From: Gracilaria domingensis
Lineage: Eukaryota > Rhodophyta > Florideophyceae > Gracilariales > Gracilariaceae
NCBI GenBank assembly: GCA_022539475.1
Contig: VCMS01000316.1
Coordinates: 1-49,170 of the forward strand
Length of the DNA stretch: 49,170 bases
Direction of reading: 5' to 3'
Below are positions 32,169-42,087 of this stretch, one piece after another; within the stretch, counting starts at the first letter, position 1, and every line of letters starts with the position of its first letter. Both the position numbers and the translations under genes were made by a program. The notes below the pieces were generated by a model that was given only the letters and a program-made list of their open reading frames with translations, made no database searches and was not told where the DNA came from.

Positions 32169-35100
32169 CTCCTCCTCGAGTTCCTGTCCAAGACCAATCC
32201 TTTTCATAATGGCCTGGGCGTCGAGAGGACCTAGAGGCTTTGTGAGTATGTCCGAGTCATTCAACTTACTTGGGACATACAGCACCACAATGACAGACTC
32301 CTTTACCAGTTCCCTAATGAAGTGCAACTTGACATCAATATGCTTCGCAGGACCAGATGGGCACCGCTCACCTGCACTCCAGCCAATGGCAATCTGATTG
32401 TCAGAGTGCATAGGAACAGCCCCGGAACTATCCAGACCAATCTCAGAGAGTACACGCCTCATCCACACAACCTCCTGAGCAGCCATGGTTAACGCGTAGT
32501 ACTCAGCCTCAGCAGTAGACAAAGCAACAGACGACTGCTTCTTGGCACCGAAGAACACCACCGCAGATCCGAACTTGATCATGTAACCAGACATGGACTT
32601 GCGATCGCAGGTGTCACCGGCGAAGTCCGAGTCCACATACGCTTGCATGTCCAGGGATCCAGCCTTGTAGTTCAAGCCATGTCTGCGAGTTCCTTGCAGG
32701 TAACGCAACACTCGTTTGGCGGCCCTGTGACAGTATGCCGTGGGGTTGCTCTGGAAACGAGCGAGGATGAGCACCGGAGCCAGAATGTCCACGCGCGTGC
32801 GCAGTGCCAAGTACAGCAGAGACCCGATCATCTGCTGGTACAGCTGCACATCCTGGGGTTACTGGTCTTCCTCGGCCACGAGACCCGAGAAGAATGACTC
32901 CACCATTGGACTACGAGCCGGCTTAGAGTTGTCCAGACCGAAACGTCGCAGAATTCCTTCGATGTAGAGTGTCTGACCAAGGTGCACTCCAGTGACACGA
33001 CCATCGTCATTAATGCTCCATGTCAACTCTACACCGAGGTAGAGGGTCACTTTGTTCTCAACGCGAATCTCGTACAATCGCTTGAGCTCCTCCAAGATCC
33101 CAGATCGTTCCTTGGCAGAGGGCGTGAAGATGAGCAAGTCATCGACGTACACAAGGATATAGCAGTATCCATTATGCTCGCTAGCCTCCGAAACACGCAT
33201 GGGGCACTCGGTAGTTCTTGGAAACCAATGGAGTGTAGATCACGTGTGAACTTGGTATGCCATGCTAGATGGGCTTGCTTCAATCCATACATGGCTTTCT
33301 GAAGCTTGTAGCAGCGTGAACCAAGACCAGGAACACCACGCGGTGACATGACCCACACATCCTTCTCGAGGTCGCCATTGAGGAAGGCAGTCTTCACATC
33401 GACTTGTGCCACAAACATCTGCAAGCACAGCGTCAGGTAGAGGAAGAACCGCACCAAACTAAATGAAACCACTGGAGCATATGTGTCCATGTAGTTCTCC
33501 CCGAAGGTTTGGTGATTACCACCAGCGACAACTCGAGCCTTGAAGCGATCCACAGACCCATCCGCATTACGTTTAACTTTGAGAATGATATGTGTGGGAA
33601 GTGGTTGCTGAGCTGGGGACTGGTCAACCTTCCAGGTTTTCTTCGACTCAAGAGATGCCAGCTCTTCCTCAATAGCAGCACGCTACAAGCTCTGTTCCGT
33701 AGGTGTTGCGGACATTGCTTCCTTGAGTGTTGGTTCATCACTCGTGGTGACTTGGACTCCAGCTGGGGTTGCGGAACCAGCCATGAACCACCTGCGAGGT
33801 GCACGACGAGTGCGCTGTGGGTAGCGTGACTCCTCCTGTACGGGCTCATCTTGCTGCACAGTAGGGACCTGATCGGTGTCATCGTCCACATCTGAGTCGC
33901 TGGAGTCATCATCGTCACTCTCGTCACCACCAGAGTCACTATCATTTGACTGGACACTTGGTGCAGCTTCAACGACTTCTGCATCAGGTGCACTTTCTTC
34001 TGGAGAATGATCGTCAGCATCAGTTATATCATCAACAGAGACCTCATCAAGTACATTCCGATCTGTACTGGAGACATCTTCGGTGCTGTGAGACTCTGAA
34101 TCGGTGAAGTCGGTATCAGATGCGCTTTCATCCTCCATGTACTCCTCCAAGTACTCTGCACCGGAGAATGAATCTTCGTCAAATGTGACATGACGGGAAC
34201 GCATGATGCGCGGCAGTCCATCATCGCCAGCAACAAGAATGTCGTAGACACCATGCTCAAGAGTCTCCAAGTACACCCCATCAAGTGCACGAGACTCGAA
34301 CTTGGTTCCACCAGTCATCTTCAGGACGAATGCGGAACAACCGAACACGCGAGTGTGCTTCAACGTTGGTTTGTTTCCAGTCAACAACAAGAACGGCGTA
34401 CTCCCAGTTGTAGAGTGGGGTACACGGTTACGCACATATAGAACATGTTTGAGTGCGAAATGCCACAAGCACTCTGGTAGATTTGCTTGAATGAGCAAAG
34501 CTCGAGCAGCTTCTTCCATGGTACGGTTGATGCGCTCGGCAATGGCGTTATGTTCCGGAGTGTATGGGGCAGAGAAAGATGTATCGTCGAAGGAGTTCTC
34601 CGGATTCTCCTGCAGAGCTATGTACTCCTTTGCATCATCAGAGTGTACCTTCTTCACCACAGCTCCTCCAAGCTGCTTGAGCTTCTGCGCCACTCCATCA
34701 TACACATCATTGATTTCACTGCGGTGTTTCATGAACCCTACCATGACATAACGCGAGTGATCATCCACAAATGCTGATGCGTACTTGAATCGGTCGGGGA
34801 AGGACAGGGTGAGTGGAGCTATTATGTCGGAGTGCACAGTGTCACCAACCTCGGATTCACGAGTAAATACTCCAGGAAATGGAAGTTTGTGTGCTTTCCC
34901 AAGACGACAAGGGTGACACACCTCCCTCATTTCTGTGACCTGTGGGACACCACTGGCATGCTTGTGCACCATTTGAAGGTCTCTCGGGTTGATATGAGCC
35001 AATCGGCGGTGCCATAGTTGAGTCAACTCCGGTAATGATGCCTTCAACATGCACTGCAAATCGGCTTTACCAGCGAGTAATGCGTGCTCCGCGCCGAAAT

Positions 35101-36496
35101 GCATGACAGGTTCGGGCAAAGTATACAGGCCAGAACGTTTATCGCGCTGACCGCTCCCGATGACCAAGCCATTTTCATGAATCAAGCGAACTTCACGTAC
35201 ACGGAACCGAGACTCAATAGACTTGTCGGCAAGGCTCCCAACGGAAACTAGGTTGTACTCCATGTCAGGCACGAGTAGGGCATCAGTCAACCTTAGATTC
35301 ACATTGTCAAAAGGCAGAATAACATCTCCACATTTCGTCGCAGACACAGTACTCTTGTCGGCCAGCCGTATGTGTCGCTCCTCCACATCGTGCAATGAGC
35401 TTGGAACGAAGGCAGCTGCAGAGTGGAAGTAATGAGAAGTTGCTCCACTGTCTGCATAGGTGTCCATTTCTCGTTGCGCAGGTGGCAGGACTGTCGCTTT
35501 CTCAAATGACATGCCTGCAATCTCTATCTTGGAGGACTTACTAGACGACTTTGCTGACGCTTTAGATCCTCCAGACTTGTCCTTCGCCTTCAAAGCCAAC
35601 TTGTCGAGTATGCTCTGAGGCAGATGGTTGTCAGGATTGTCCGGGTTTACAAAGCAACGATCTTTGGTATGTCCATCTCGACCACAAAAGTCACAGTGAT
35701 ACCCGCTGCCACTGGCTGCTGCAAGTGCATGTGTGCCAGAAACATCATCCGAATCATTACCATCTCGATGATGTGTGATAGAGGAGGTACCATGAGACTT
35801 GTTGGAACCTCTTCCCTTTCCTTTCTTTCGGCTGCGACTGCGACCAGTAGTCATGTGACGTGCATTGTATTCATCAATGAGGGTGGTAGCAACATAGTCC
35901 CACGTTAACTCAGAGATCTCCTTGGTACGTAATGCTGCAGCCGTGGACTCCAGTGAGCTCTGCGGATCAATAGAAGCCAACAACATTGGAGCTTTGTGAG
36001 ATTCGGGGATGGCAGCATCCTTGCCCATACGATCCAACTGCGAGAACAGAGCCGTGAATTGGTCAACGTATTCGGACATGTTCTGCCCATTGTATGTCAT
36101 ACGGAATAGTTGGGTCTGAACAGCAATCCTAGACACCGTGCGATTCGAAGCATAGCGTGCATCCAGCAACTTGATCATCTTTGCCGGATCGTCATCCACG
36201 TCCATAACCACACGTAAAGGAGCATCACCAAGTGCACAGATGATGATTCCGCAAGCCTTCTCGCGTTTGGATAACGTGCGAATGGCATCAACAGAGGATC
36301 CCTGACCATCAGTAGCGGTCGTCTCAGTTGAAATAGACTGCTCAGTATCTGTGTTAACCACATTCCAGACACCTTTGATGCGACAGGCGGCACGAAGTCG
36401 ATGCCTCCAGAGTGCGTAATCCTCACCACGCTTGCCATGGAAGCGAGGAATCTTCACACCGGAGTTGGTATCCGTTTCCTTTTCGGAGTCAGACAT
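32163..36496 (-). pseudogene. gag-pol: Family 3 copia Gag-Pol, two stops and a frameshift (element F)
   Basis: Starts at ATG 36496 (MSDSEKETD), about 1444 codons. Gag has PRFHGKRGEDYALWRHRL at the N-terminus; CCHC knuckle 268-281 (CDFCGRDGHTKDRC); protease DSGA 349-352; integrase zinc motif (HRRLAHINP, CHPC); catalytic aspartates in VHSDIIAP and VHSDDAKEY and glutamate in IAERINR; acidic linker; RT with MDTYAPVVSF, VDVKTAFLNGDL and YVDDLLIF; RNase H with YVDSDFAGD and STAEAEYYAL. Breaks: in-frame TAG at 33683-33685 where a tryptophan would fit, a one-base shift near 33190, and in-frame TAA at 32859-32861. The final codons EEE are the polypurine tract, and the stop codon lies inside the 3' LTR. 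Confidence 0.92.
32169..32177 (-). promoter_or_regulatory. Polypurine tract of element F
   Basis: Sense GAGGAGGAG directly before TGTTGATG. It also codes for three glutamates at the end of Pol. Confidence 0.75.
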
Positions 36497-37192
36497 GACA
36501 AAAGAGCCTGAGGAACACAGTCGGAATCGGCAAACCAGGTAGTAACCAAGCCAAGAAAAGTAGAAAACCAGCTCGGAAGTGAAAAGCAAAGCTCGAAGAA
36601 ACAAACAAAGAAGCGGAAAGAGGGAATCAACGCTTCAGTTACACAAGAGGGTAAAGGCTGGAGTGGAGTATTCTCAACACTCAACAGCGAGGGCGCCAGC
36701 GGAGACCGTGTAACCAGGTCTACAACGCTCGTCGGGACGCGTCCCGTACGCGATCACAGGCGGAGTTCGGGTACTCGACGCCTGGAGTATACTCACGGGT
36801 GAGACAGAACTCAACCCGGAAACAACAAGAAGAAGAAGAAGCAGCGGGTCCACTGGCAGGATCTAATATCCGGTTACCCTAGAGGTCCGAACCTCTGGTC
36901 CCTGGTTACTCTCTCCAGGTGAGGCACGAATTCTTCTTGACCTACCCTGCTCTGCGTACTTCAGAGCGAGGGGCTTTACAATCCCTACGAGACGTCCCAG
37001 GGAGGTTAGTAGCCAAAGATATGCGTTCACCAGTTAGCCCCTGCTAGTCGCTTGCGGGAAAACAGCGCGGTCCTTCTGCTCGCTCGCTCGCTCGCTCGCT
37101 CGCAACGCGTACCTGTCGCAAGAAAACAAAACTTCGTAGAATCCAAACGAGAAATTAGTAGAAGAGCGTGACGTCTGCGAAGAGTCGACGCT
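36497..37192 (-). other. Leader of element F (family 3)
   Basis: About 0.7 kb without a gene. Sense hairpins: AGAGGTTCGGACCTCT (plus 36881-36896) and CCTGG...CCAGG (36901-36919). A block shared with family 1 (GGTGAACGCATATCTTTGG, 36981-37032) follows, then a (GCTC)n microsatellite at about 37078-37103. Confidence 0.75.
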
Positions 37193-37206
37193 CTGGGCCC
37201 ATAACC
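37193..37206 (-). promoter_or_regulatory. Primer-binding site of element F
   Basis: CTGGGCCCATAACC beside the LTR at 37207. It is complementary to the same initiator tRNA-Met anticodon arm as families 1 and 2, one base shorter. Confidence 0.87.
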
Positions 37207-37932
37207 TAACGTAACGAACGCAGGTTAGACAAGTAGAAAGGAAAAAGATGTGAACAAGATAGGTAAGACAAACAAAGGGGTAGGCCACCTTCGACCGAGT
37301 TTAGTGAACGGGGACGATCGCAACCTACTAGTACTAACCGCGCACCGCCGCCGTCGCTGCATGAGACATAACAGCACACGCTGTCAAAGTGTACACCTTG
37401 ACAACGAAAGCGCGCGCAAATCACAATACGAATTCGAAACAACTAAATCAAACCGCGCCAAATCCAATGCCAACTCCATGATCCAAAATCGCTCTAAAAA
37501 ATCAACATTTCCATCTGGCGCAACAAACCCCCTCGCGCAGCTCAGAATCGCACATTCGCTCCAAAATCCTTCGTACTAGCCTAGAATCGCACATAAAGCA
37601 AAACCCGCCCAGAACAGCCTGTATTCGCACATTCTCAGCTACTGCATAACTGGCCAGCACTAGCACACTTCAGCCAATCACAGCGCACCACTTGTGCCAT
37701 CCGCCACTCCTGCCCCATACAGCCAGGTCCACTTGTCCACACTACGTTGCATATACGCATTTGCAGTAGCCAATCATATTGCAGTATCACGTTGGGTTTA
37801 CGGAGAGGCGCATACGCGCTTTTCGCGCGAGGGTGCCCAAAAGTGCCCATGCTCCCCTGCAACTTTGTGTTCCAGGTACTTGGAGACAAATTCAAGGACT
37901 GCCAGGCACTCGACACCATCCAAACATCAACA
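37207..37932 (-). repeat. Family 3 LTR, 5' LTR of element F
   Basis: 726 bp, matching 31441-32168 except for one missing G and one missing T in runs. Confidence 0.94.
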
Positions 37933-37937
37933 CAGAA
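37933..37937. repeat. Target-site duplication of element F, right copy
   Basis: CAGAA, identical to 31436-31440. Confidence 0.93.
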
Positions 37938-40056
37938 GGGTCATCTTCAGAATCATCGGTGGATGTGTCACAGGTTGACGCTTCAGCAGCTCCCGACTTG
38001 TCGACCAAGTCGATATCCGCGTAGTCCTCGTGTTCAGAGTGCTCGTCACTTTCAGTTTCAGAGCACTCGTCAAACCTCACATCTCGTGATACAATCACCT
38101 TCTTTTTCTGGCTGTCCCACAACTTGTATCCGTGGGAGCCTGAAGTGTACCCAATGAAGATGGCTTCCACTGCACGCTCTTCCAGCTTCTTCAACTTGTG
38201 ATCAACCACCTTGTACCAGCAACGGCTACCAAACACACGCAGATTGCTCAGATCAGGCTTCTGTCCATGCCACAGCCCAAACGGAGTCACGTCACTCGGA
38301 AGCGCCTTGCAGGTCACTCTGTTGCGCACATACACAGAAACATTCAGAGCCTCAGCCCAAAAGCTTTTTGGCACATTCTTGTGATGCAACATTGACCTGA
38401 CCAAGTCCATGAGTGTGCGATTGAACCTCTCGGCCAGCCCGTTCTGCTGTGGATTATAAGGCACAGTTCCTGATGCTCAATACCGTACTGCTCAAGCTTT
38501 TCGGAGAACCGATTGGACAAGTACTCACCACCGTTGTCTGTGCGCAAAGCACGCAGCACACTTTTACGAGCGGTGATGGTTAGCACCTTCCTGCCCATCT
38601 GGTTCTCCACAAACCTGAGCCACTTGATGAACATCCGGAACACCTCATCCTTCGTCTTGAGCATGTACAGAAAGCAGTAACGGCTGTGGTCATCGATGAA
38701 TGTGACAAAGTAGTGCGAGCCTCCAAGGACTTCACGTTCACTGGACCGGAAATGTCAGAGTGTACCAGGTCCGGTACGTGTTCAGCTCGTTCCCCTCCTT
38801 GCTTGGGAGTCGGAGCACGGGTTGCTTTGCCCACTACACATGAGCCACACACATCCACCTTCTGAGCCACATCCACATTCAGACCTGACACAACACCGTT
38901 TCGAGCCATCTGCTTGATGCCTTCCACATTCACATGAGCCATTCGAGCATGCCAAAGAGACAAGTCTGACACAAGCGCACTCTCCATGTCCGTGAGCTGT
39001 TCTGCAGCAGTGCAAAGGTAGTACAGGTCTTTGACGCGTCGCCCGACGGCAACCACTTTTGAACGCTTGTACACACATACCTTTTCTTTGTCAAACACTA
39101 CCGTGCAGCCCAGATCACAAATCTGTGACACAGAAAACAAGTGGTACCGCAAGTTGGGCACGTGTACCACCTGTTTCAACTTGCACTTACGCTTGGACCC
39201 TTCAACTGTCAGATCGAGCTCCACACTTCCGTCACCAACAGACTGCAACTTGGAATCATTGCCGATACTCACACCCGACGACACCTTTGTCTCATACGTT
39301 TGGAACATTGAGTCATCATACGTCATGTGCGCAGTAGCTCCAGAGTCAACAATCCAGTCACTGTTAGTGGCCTTGTCGGCACCATTCGCAATGAGGCATA
39401 CAAAGTCAGAATCGCTGCCGCCCGTACCTTGCTCATCGTGGAGCGCGGTATGTACACTTGGGTGAGCAGCATCGATCTGATCCTTGTTGGCCCCATCACG
39501 TTGCTTCTTGTTGCAACAGACGGCTCTTCACAAACTCCATAGTGAGTTGCCGATCTCCGATCGTGGTGTCAATTGCAACAATGAGGTGCTCAAAACGTTC
39601 CGAAAGTCCACATAGAGCGGCCATGGCAATGTCCTCTTCTTCAACGTTGACGTCCATACTCTTGAGGTCGGAGGCCAAGTGCCGAACACGATTGATGAAT
39701 TGCAACATCTTCTCGTCCTCGCGCATCTTGAAAGAGTAGAAAGCACGTCTGGCGTTGATTCGGTTCAGAAGAGTCTTGCGTTGGAACACATTGCAGATGG
39801 CCTTCCATGCGTCAGCAGCAGTGTAAATGTCACTAATGTGATCCAAGTGCTCGTCGGCAAGCGTGAGTCCAATGATCGCTCTAGCCCTTTCGTCTCGGAT
39901 TTGCCATTTTGCCAGTTCCTCTTCATCGGTGGGTGCAGAAGTGGTGAGATGGATTTTGAGGTCTTTCAGTGCAAGTACGTACTGAATCTTCTGCTTCCAT
40001 GTGTGGAAGTTATCCTCACCCAACTTCTCGATCTTGAGCCCACTGAACGAAACCAT
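37938..40056 (-). pseudogene. gag-pol: Family 1 gag, protease and integrase (element G, 5' part)
   Basis: Starts at ATG 40056 (MVSFSGLKIEKLGEDN) and runs through Gag, protease, integrase and part of the linker to the F insertion. Gag differs from A at several residues (LKIHL, HISDIYTAAD, YSFKMRED), so G is a distinct, older subfamily member. About 143 bp between two copies of ACGTTGCT are deleted near 39505, removing the whole CCHC zinc knuckle and shifting the frame. One-base losses near 38723 and 38468 break integrase. No 5' leader or LTR of its own is left, because base 40060 is already the LTR of H in the opposite orientation. Confidence 0.9.
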
Positions 40057-40059
40057 GTT

Positions 40060-40843
40060 TGTTGGATGTTGACCTGTGCTGTCACTGAAAACCAAAAGTG
40101 CTTGAGAGCATATGCTGTTTTGGAGGGTGCCGTTGGAAAAGCGCATATGCGCCTCTGCGCAAACTCAACGTGAAACGGGCTTCTGATTGGCTACTGCAAA
40201 TGGTCATATGCATTGTGGTTGGTACAAGTGTTGTGGCGCTAATGGGTTGTTTCCGGGGTACACGTGTGTAGCTAGTACACTGGGGATACTGTACATGATG
40301 CAGAGGGTACACACGTATGTTCGTGGACATGTAGGACAGCTTGGTGTAACTTGGGCACTATGGTGAAGAGTTGATGCCGTGTCAAGAGGATTACAGTGTG
40401 GTGTTGTTGGTGACGTAGGACTTGGAGTGAGTTTGTGGTGAAGTGTTGTTGGTGAGCTTGTACGTAACTGTTATGGTGGCGTGTAGGGATTACAGTGTGT
40501 TGGCACTATGTGAATCTGTGCATGGTCATGGTTATGTGTAGGCACGTAACTTGATGTGCACGGTTGTGCAGTGTTGTGCGTTGTTGTGCTTTGTTGTTGT
40601 AAGCTGTCATGATAGTGTGGGATTGTTACGATGTTATGTTAGAAGATGATTGGTAGTATTGAGTGTCTCTAGCTAGTGGTTTTGGTATTGCTTGGAGTTG
40701 GAGGTTTGCGATGGTTGCGCAAAGTAGTTCTATATAAGCGGTGACTCGAGCACCTCCAAGTAAATTCTGAGCCAGAGCTGGCGAACTTCCCTTCATTCCC
40801 CTATCCTTTCTTCAACCTTCCCTTTCAGCTTCAACCTCTATCA
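40060..40843 (+). repeat. Family 1 LTR, 5' LTR of element H
   Basis: 784 bp. TATA box TATATAAG at 40731-40738 and inverted repeat GCCAGAGCTGGC at 40771-40782. It carries a U3 variant (gcttgagagcatatgctg) unlike that of A. Confidence 0.92.
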
Positions 40844-40858
40844 GGTTATGGGCCCAGC
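40844..40858 (+). promoter_or_regulatory. Primer-binding site of element H
   Basis: GGTTATGGGCCCAGC directly after the LTR. Confidence 0.88.
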
Positions 40859-42087
40859 CCCGCTGACCTCTGCCGTTATCGTTTCCTCTCGCCGCTGATT
40901 CTCGCTGCTCTCCCTCACCGCCGTTCATCCGCTTCGCTGTTTTCCGTTTCGTTCCCTTCTCCGTTGCGTCGGGTGTGTTGACCGTATCGTTGGTCGGTGT
41001 TGACTTTCTTCTTTCGGTCGTTCGTTCCTCCCTGAGGGCGTTTTGTTGGTGGTGGTTCGACGTTGACTTTCTATCGTGATTGTGTTTGGGCACTCGTTGT
41101 TGCCCGTGTTGTCGATCGCTATCCGCTTCGTTTGGTCTCCCTCTGTTATTATTGTTGGGATCCCACGTTGTCTTTGTGGGTTCTGATCCGAGAGGTTGAG
41201 GACCTTGTGTTGTTGAAGTCTGTGCACTTGTGTGTTGTGCTCAGCATTCGTTTCTGTTGAAGTCCGTGCACTGCGTGTGTGCTCGGCAGGTGTGGTGATC
41301 ACTTGAGTTCGGTGCGACGAGCGGTTGATCCGAGCAATCGGGGACGTTAGTCTGGCGGCTTGAACCAAAGCATTTGTTCCGTCTTGCGAGTTTCCCACCG
41401 GTCCTTAGGGGCAGATAACGGTGTCGGTCGAAAGACCTGGTATTCTTCGCGGAGGCATTTGTGGACGGGGTGCCGTGACGTACTGCACTGGACAGGAGGT
41501 GGTCCACCTTTATTGTTGCTGACCTGACTTTGTGTTGGGTTCTTGATCTGTGGCGAAGGCAAACTGAAACGAGCTTTTGATCCGTACTGCTTCGGTGGTG
41601 CGGGGAGGCGACGTGTCGTAGGCTGACCTCCTTTTCAGGATCAGGCCGCTTGTGAACTTCATTGTTTGCGTGCTAGAAGCGTACCTCGGTTTTTCATAGT
41701 ACCTGCAGTTTCAGGGTCGCGCAAGTTCTTGCAAGAGACCAGAGAGGGTTTTACTTGGTGAAGGCATATCTTCGGTCATTAACCATCCTCTGGAAGTCTC
41801 GTAGAGAGCGACGCACCTTCTCCTAGAACGCAGGAGGAGGTAGACTGCAGAAGTCGTTTCTTACCCGGAGAGTCTCCGGGGGTCAGGGGTCCGACTCCCT
41901 AGGGTACCAGGAATCTTAGTTCCTTTTGCACCCGACTATTCATCTTTATTGTTGTTGTTGTTTGTTGTTATTGTTGTTTGTTGTTGTTTGTTGTTGTTGT
42001 TTGCTGTTGTTGTTTACCGCTGTCGTTTGCTATTGCCGCCTATCTGCCACCGCATTATCTGGTTCGCTGCAGTTCCTCTCTTACATC
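40859..42087 (+). other. Leader of element H
   Basis: Sense hairpins CCCGGAGAGTCTCCGGG (41864-41880) and GGAATCTTAGTTCC (41910-41923), with CCCTAGGG between (41897-41904). The conserved GGTGAAGGCATATCTTCGG block is near 41757. The TTG tract is at 41948-42013. No gene. Confidence 0.75.

Larger units (their letters stand above)
31441..37932 (-). mobile_element. Family 3 Ty1/copia retrotransposon F
   Basis: 6492 bp: 3' LTR 31441-32168, polypurine tract 32169-32177, gag-pol 32163-36496, leader 36497-37192, PBS 37193-37206, 5' LTR 37207-37932. The LTRs differ only by two one-base run-length differences and the 5-bp duplication CAGAA is perfect, so this is a recent clean insertion into the pol gene of G. 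gag-pol carries two stops and a frameshift. Confidence 0.95.

Noticed and set aside
37078..37103. (GCTC)n run as a regulatory element
   Set aside because: A short microsatellite in the family 3 leader. Nothing beyond repetition supports a function.
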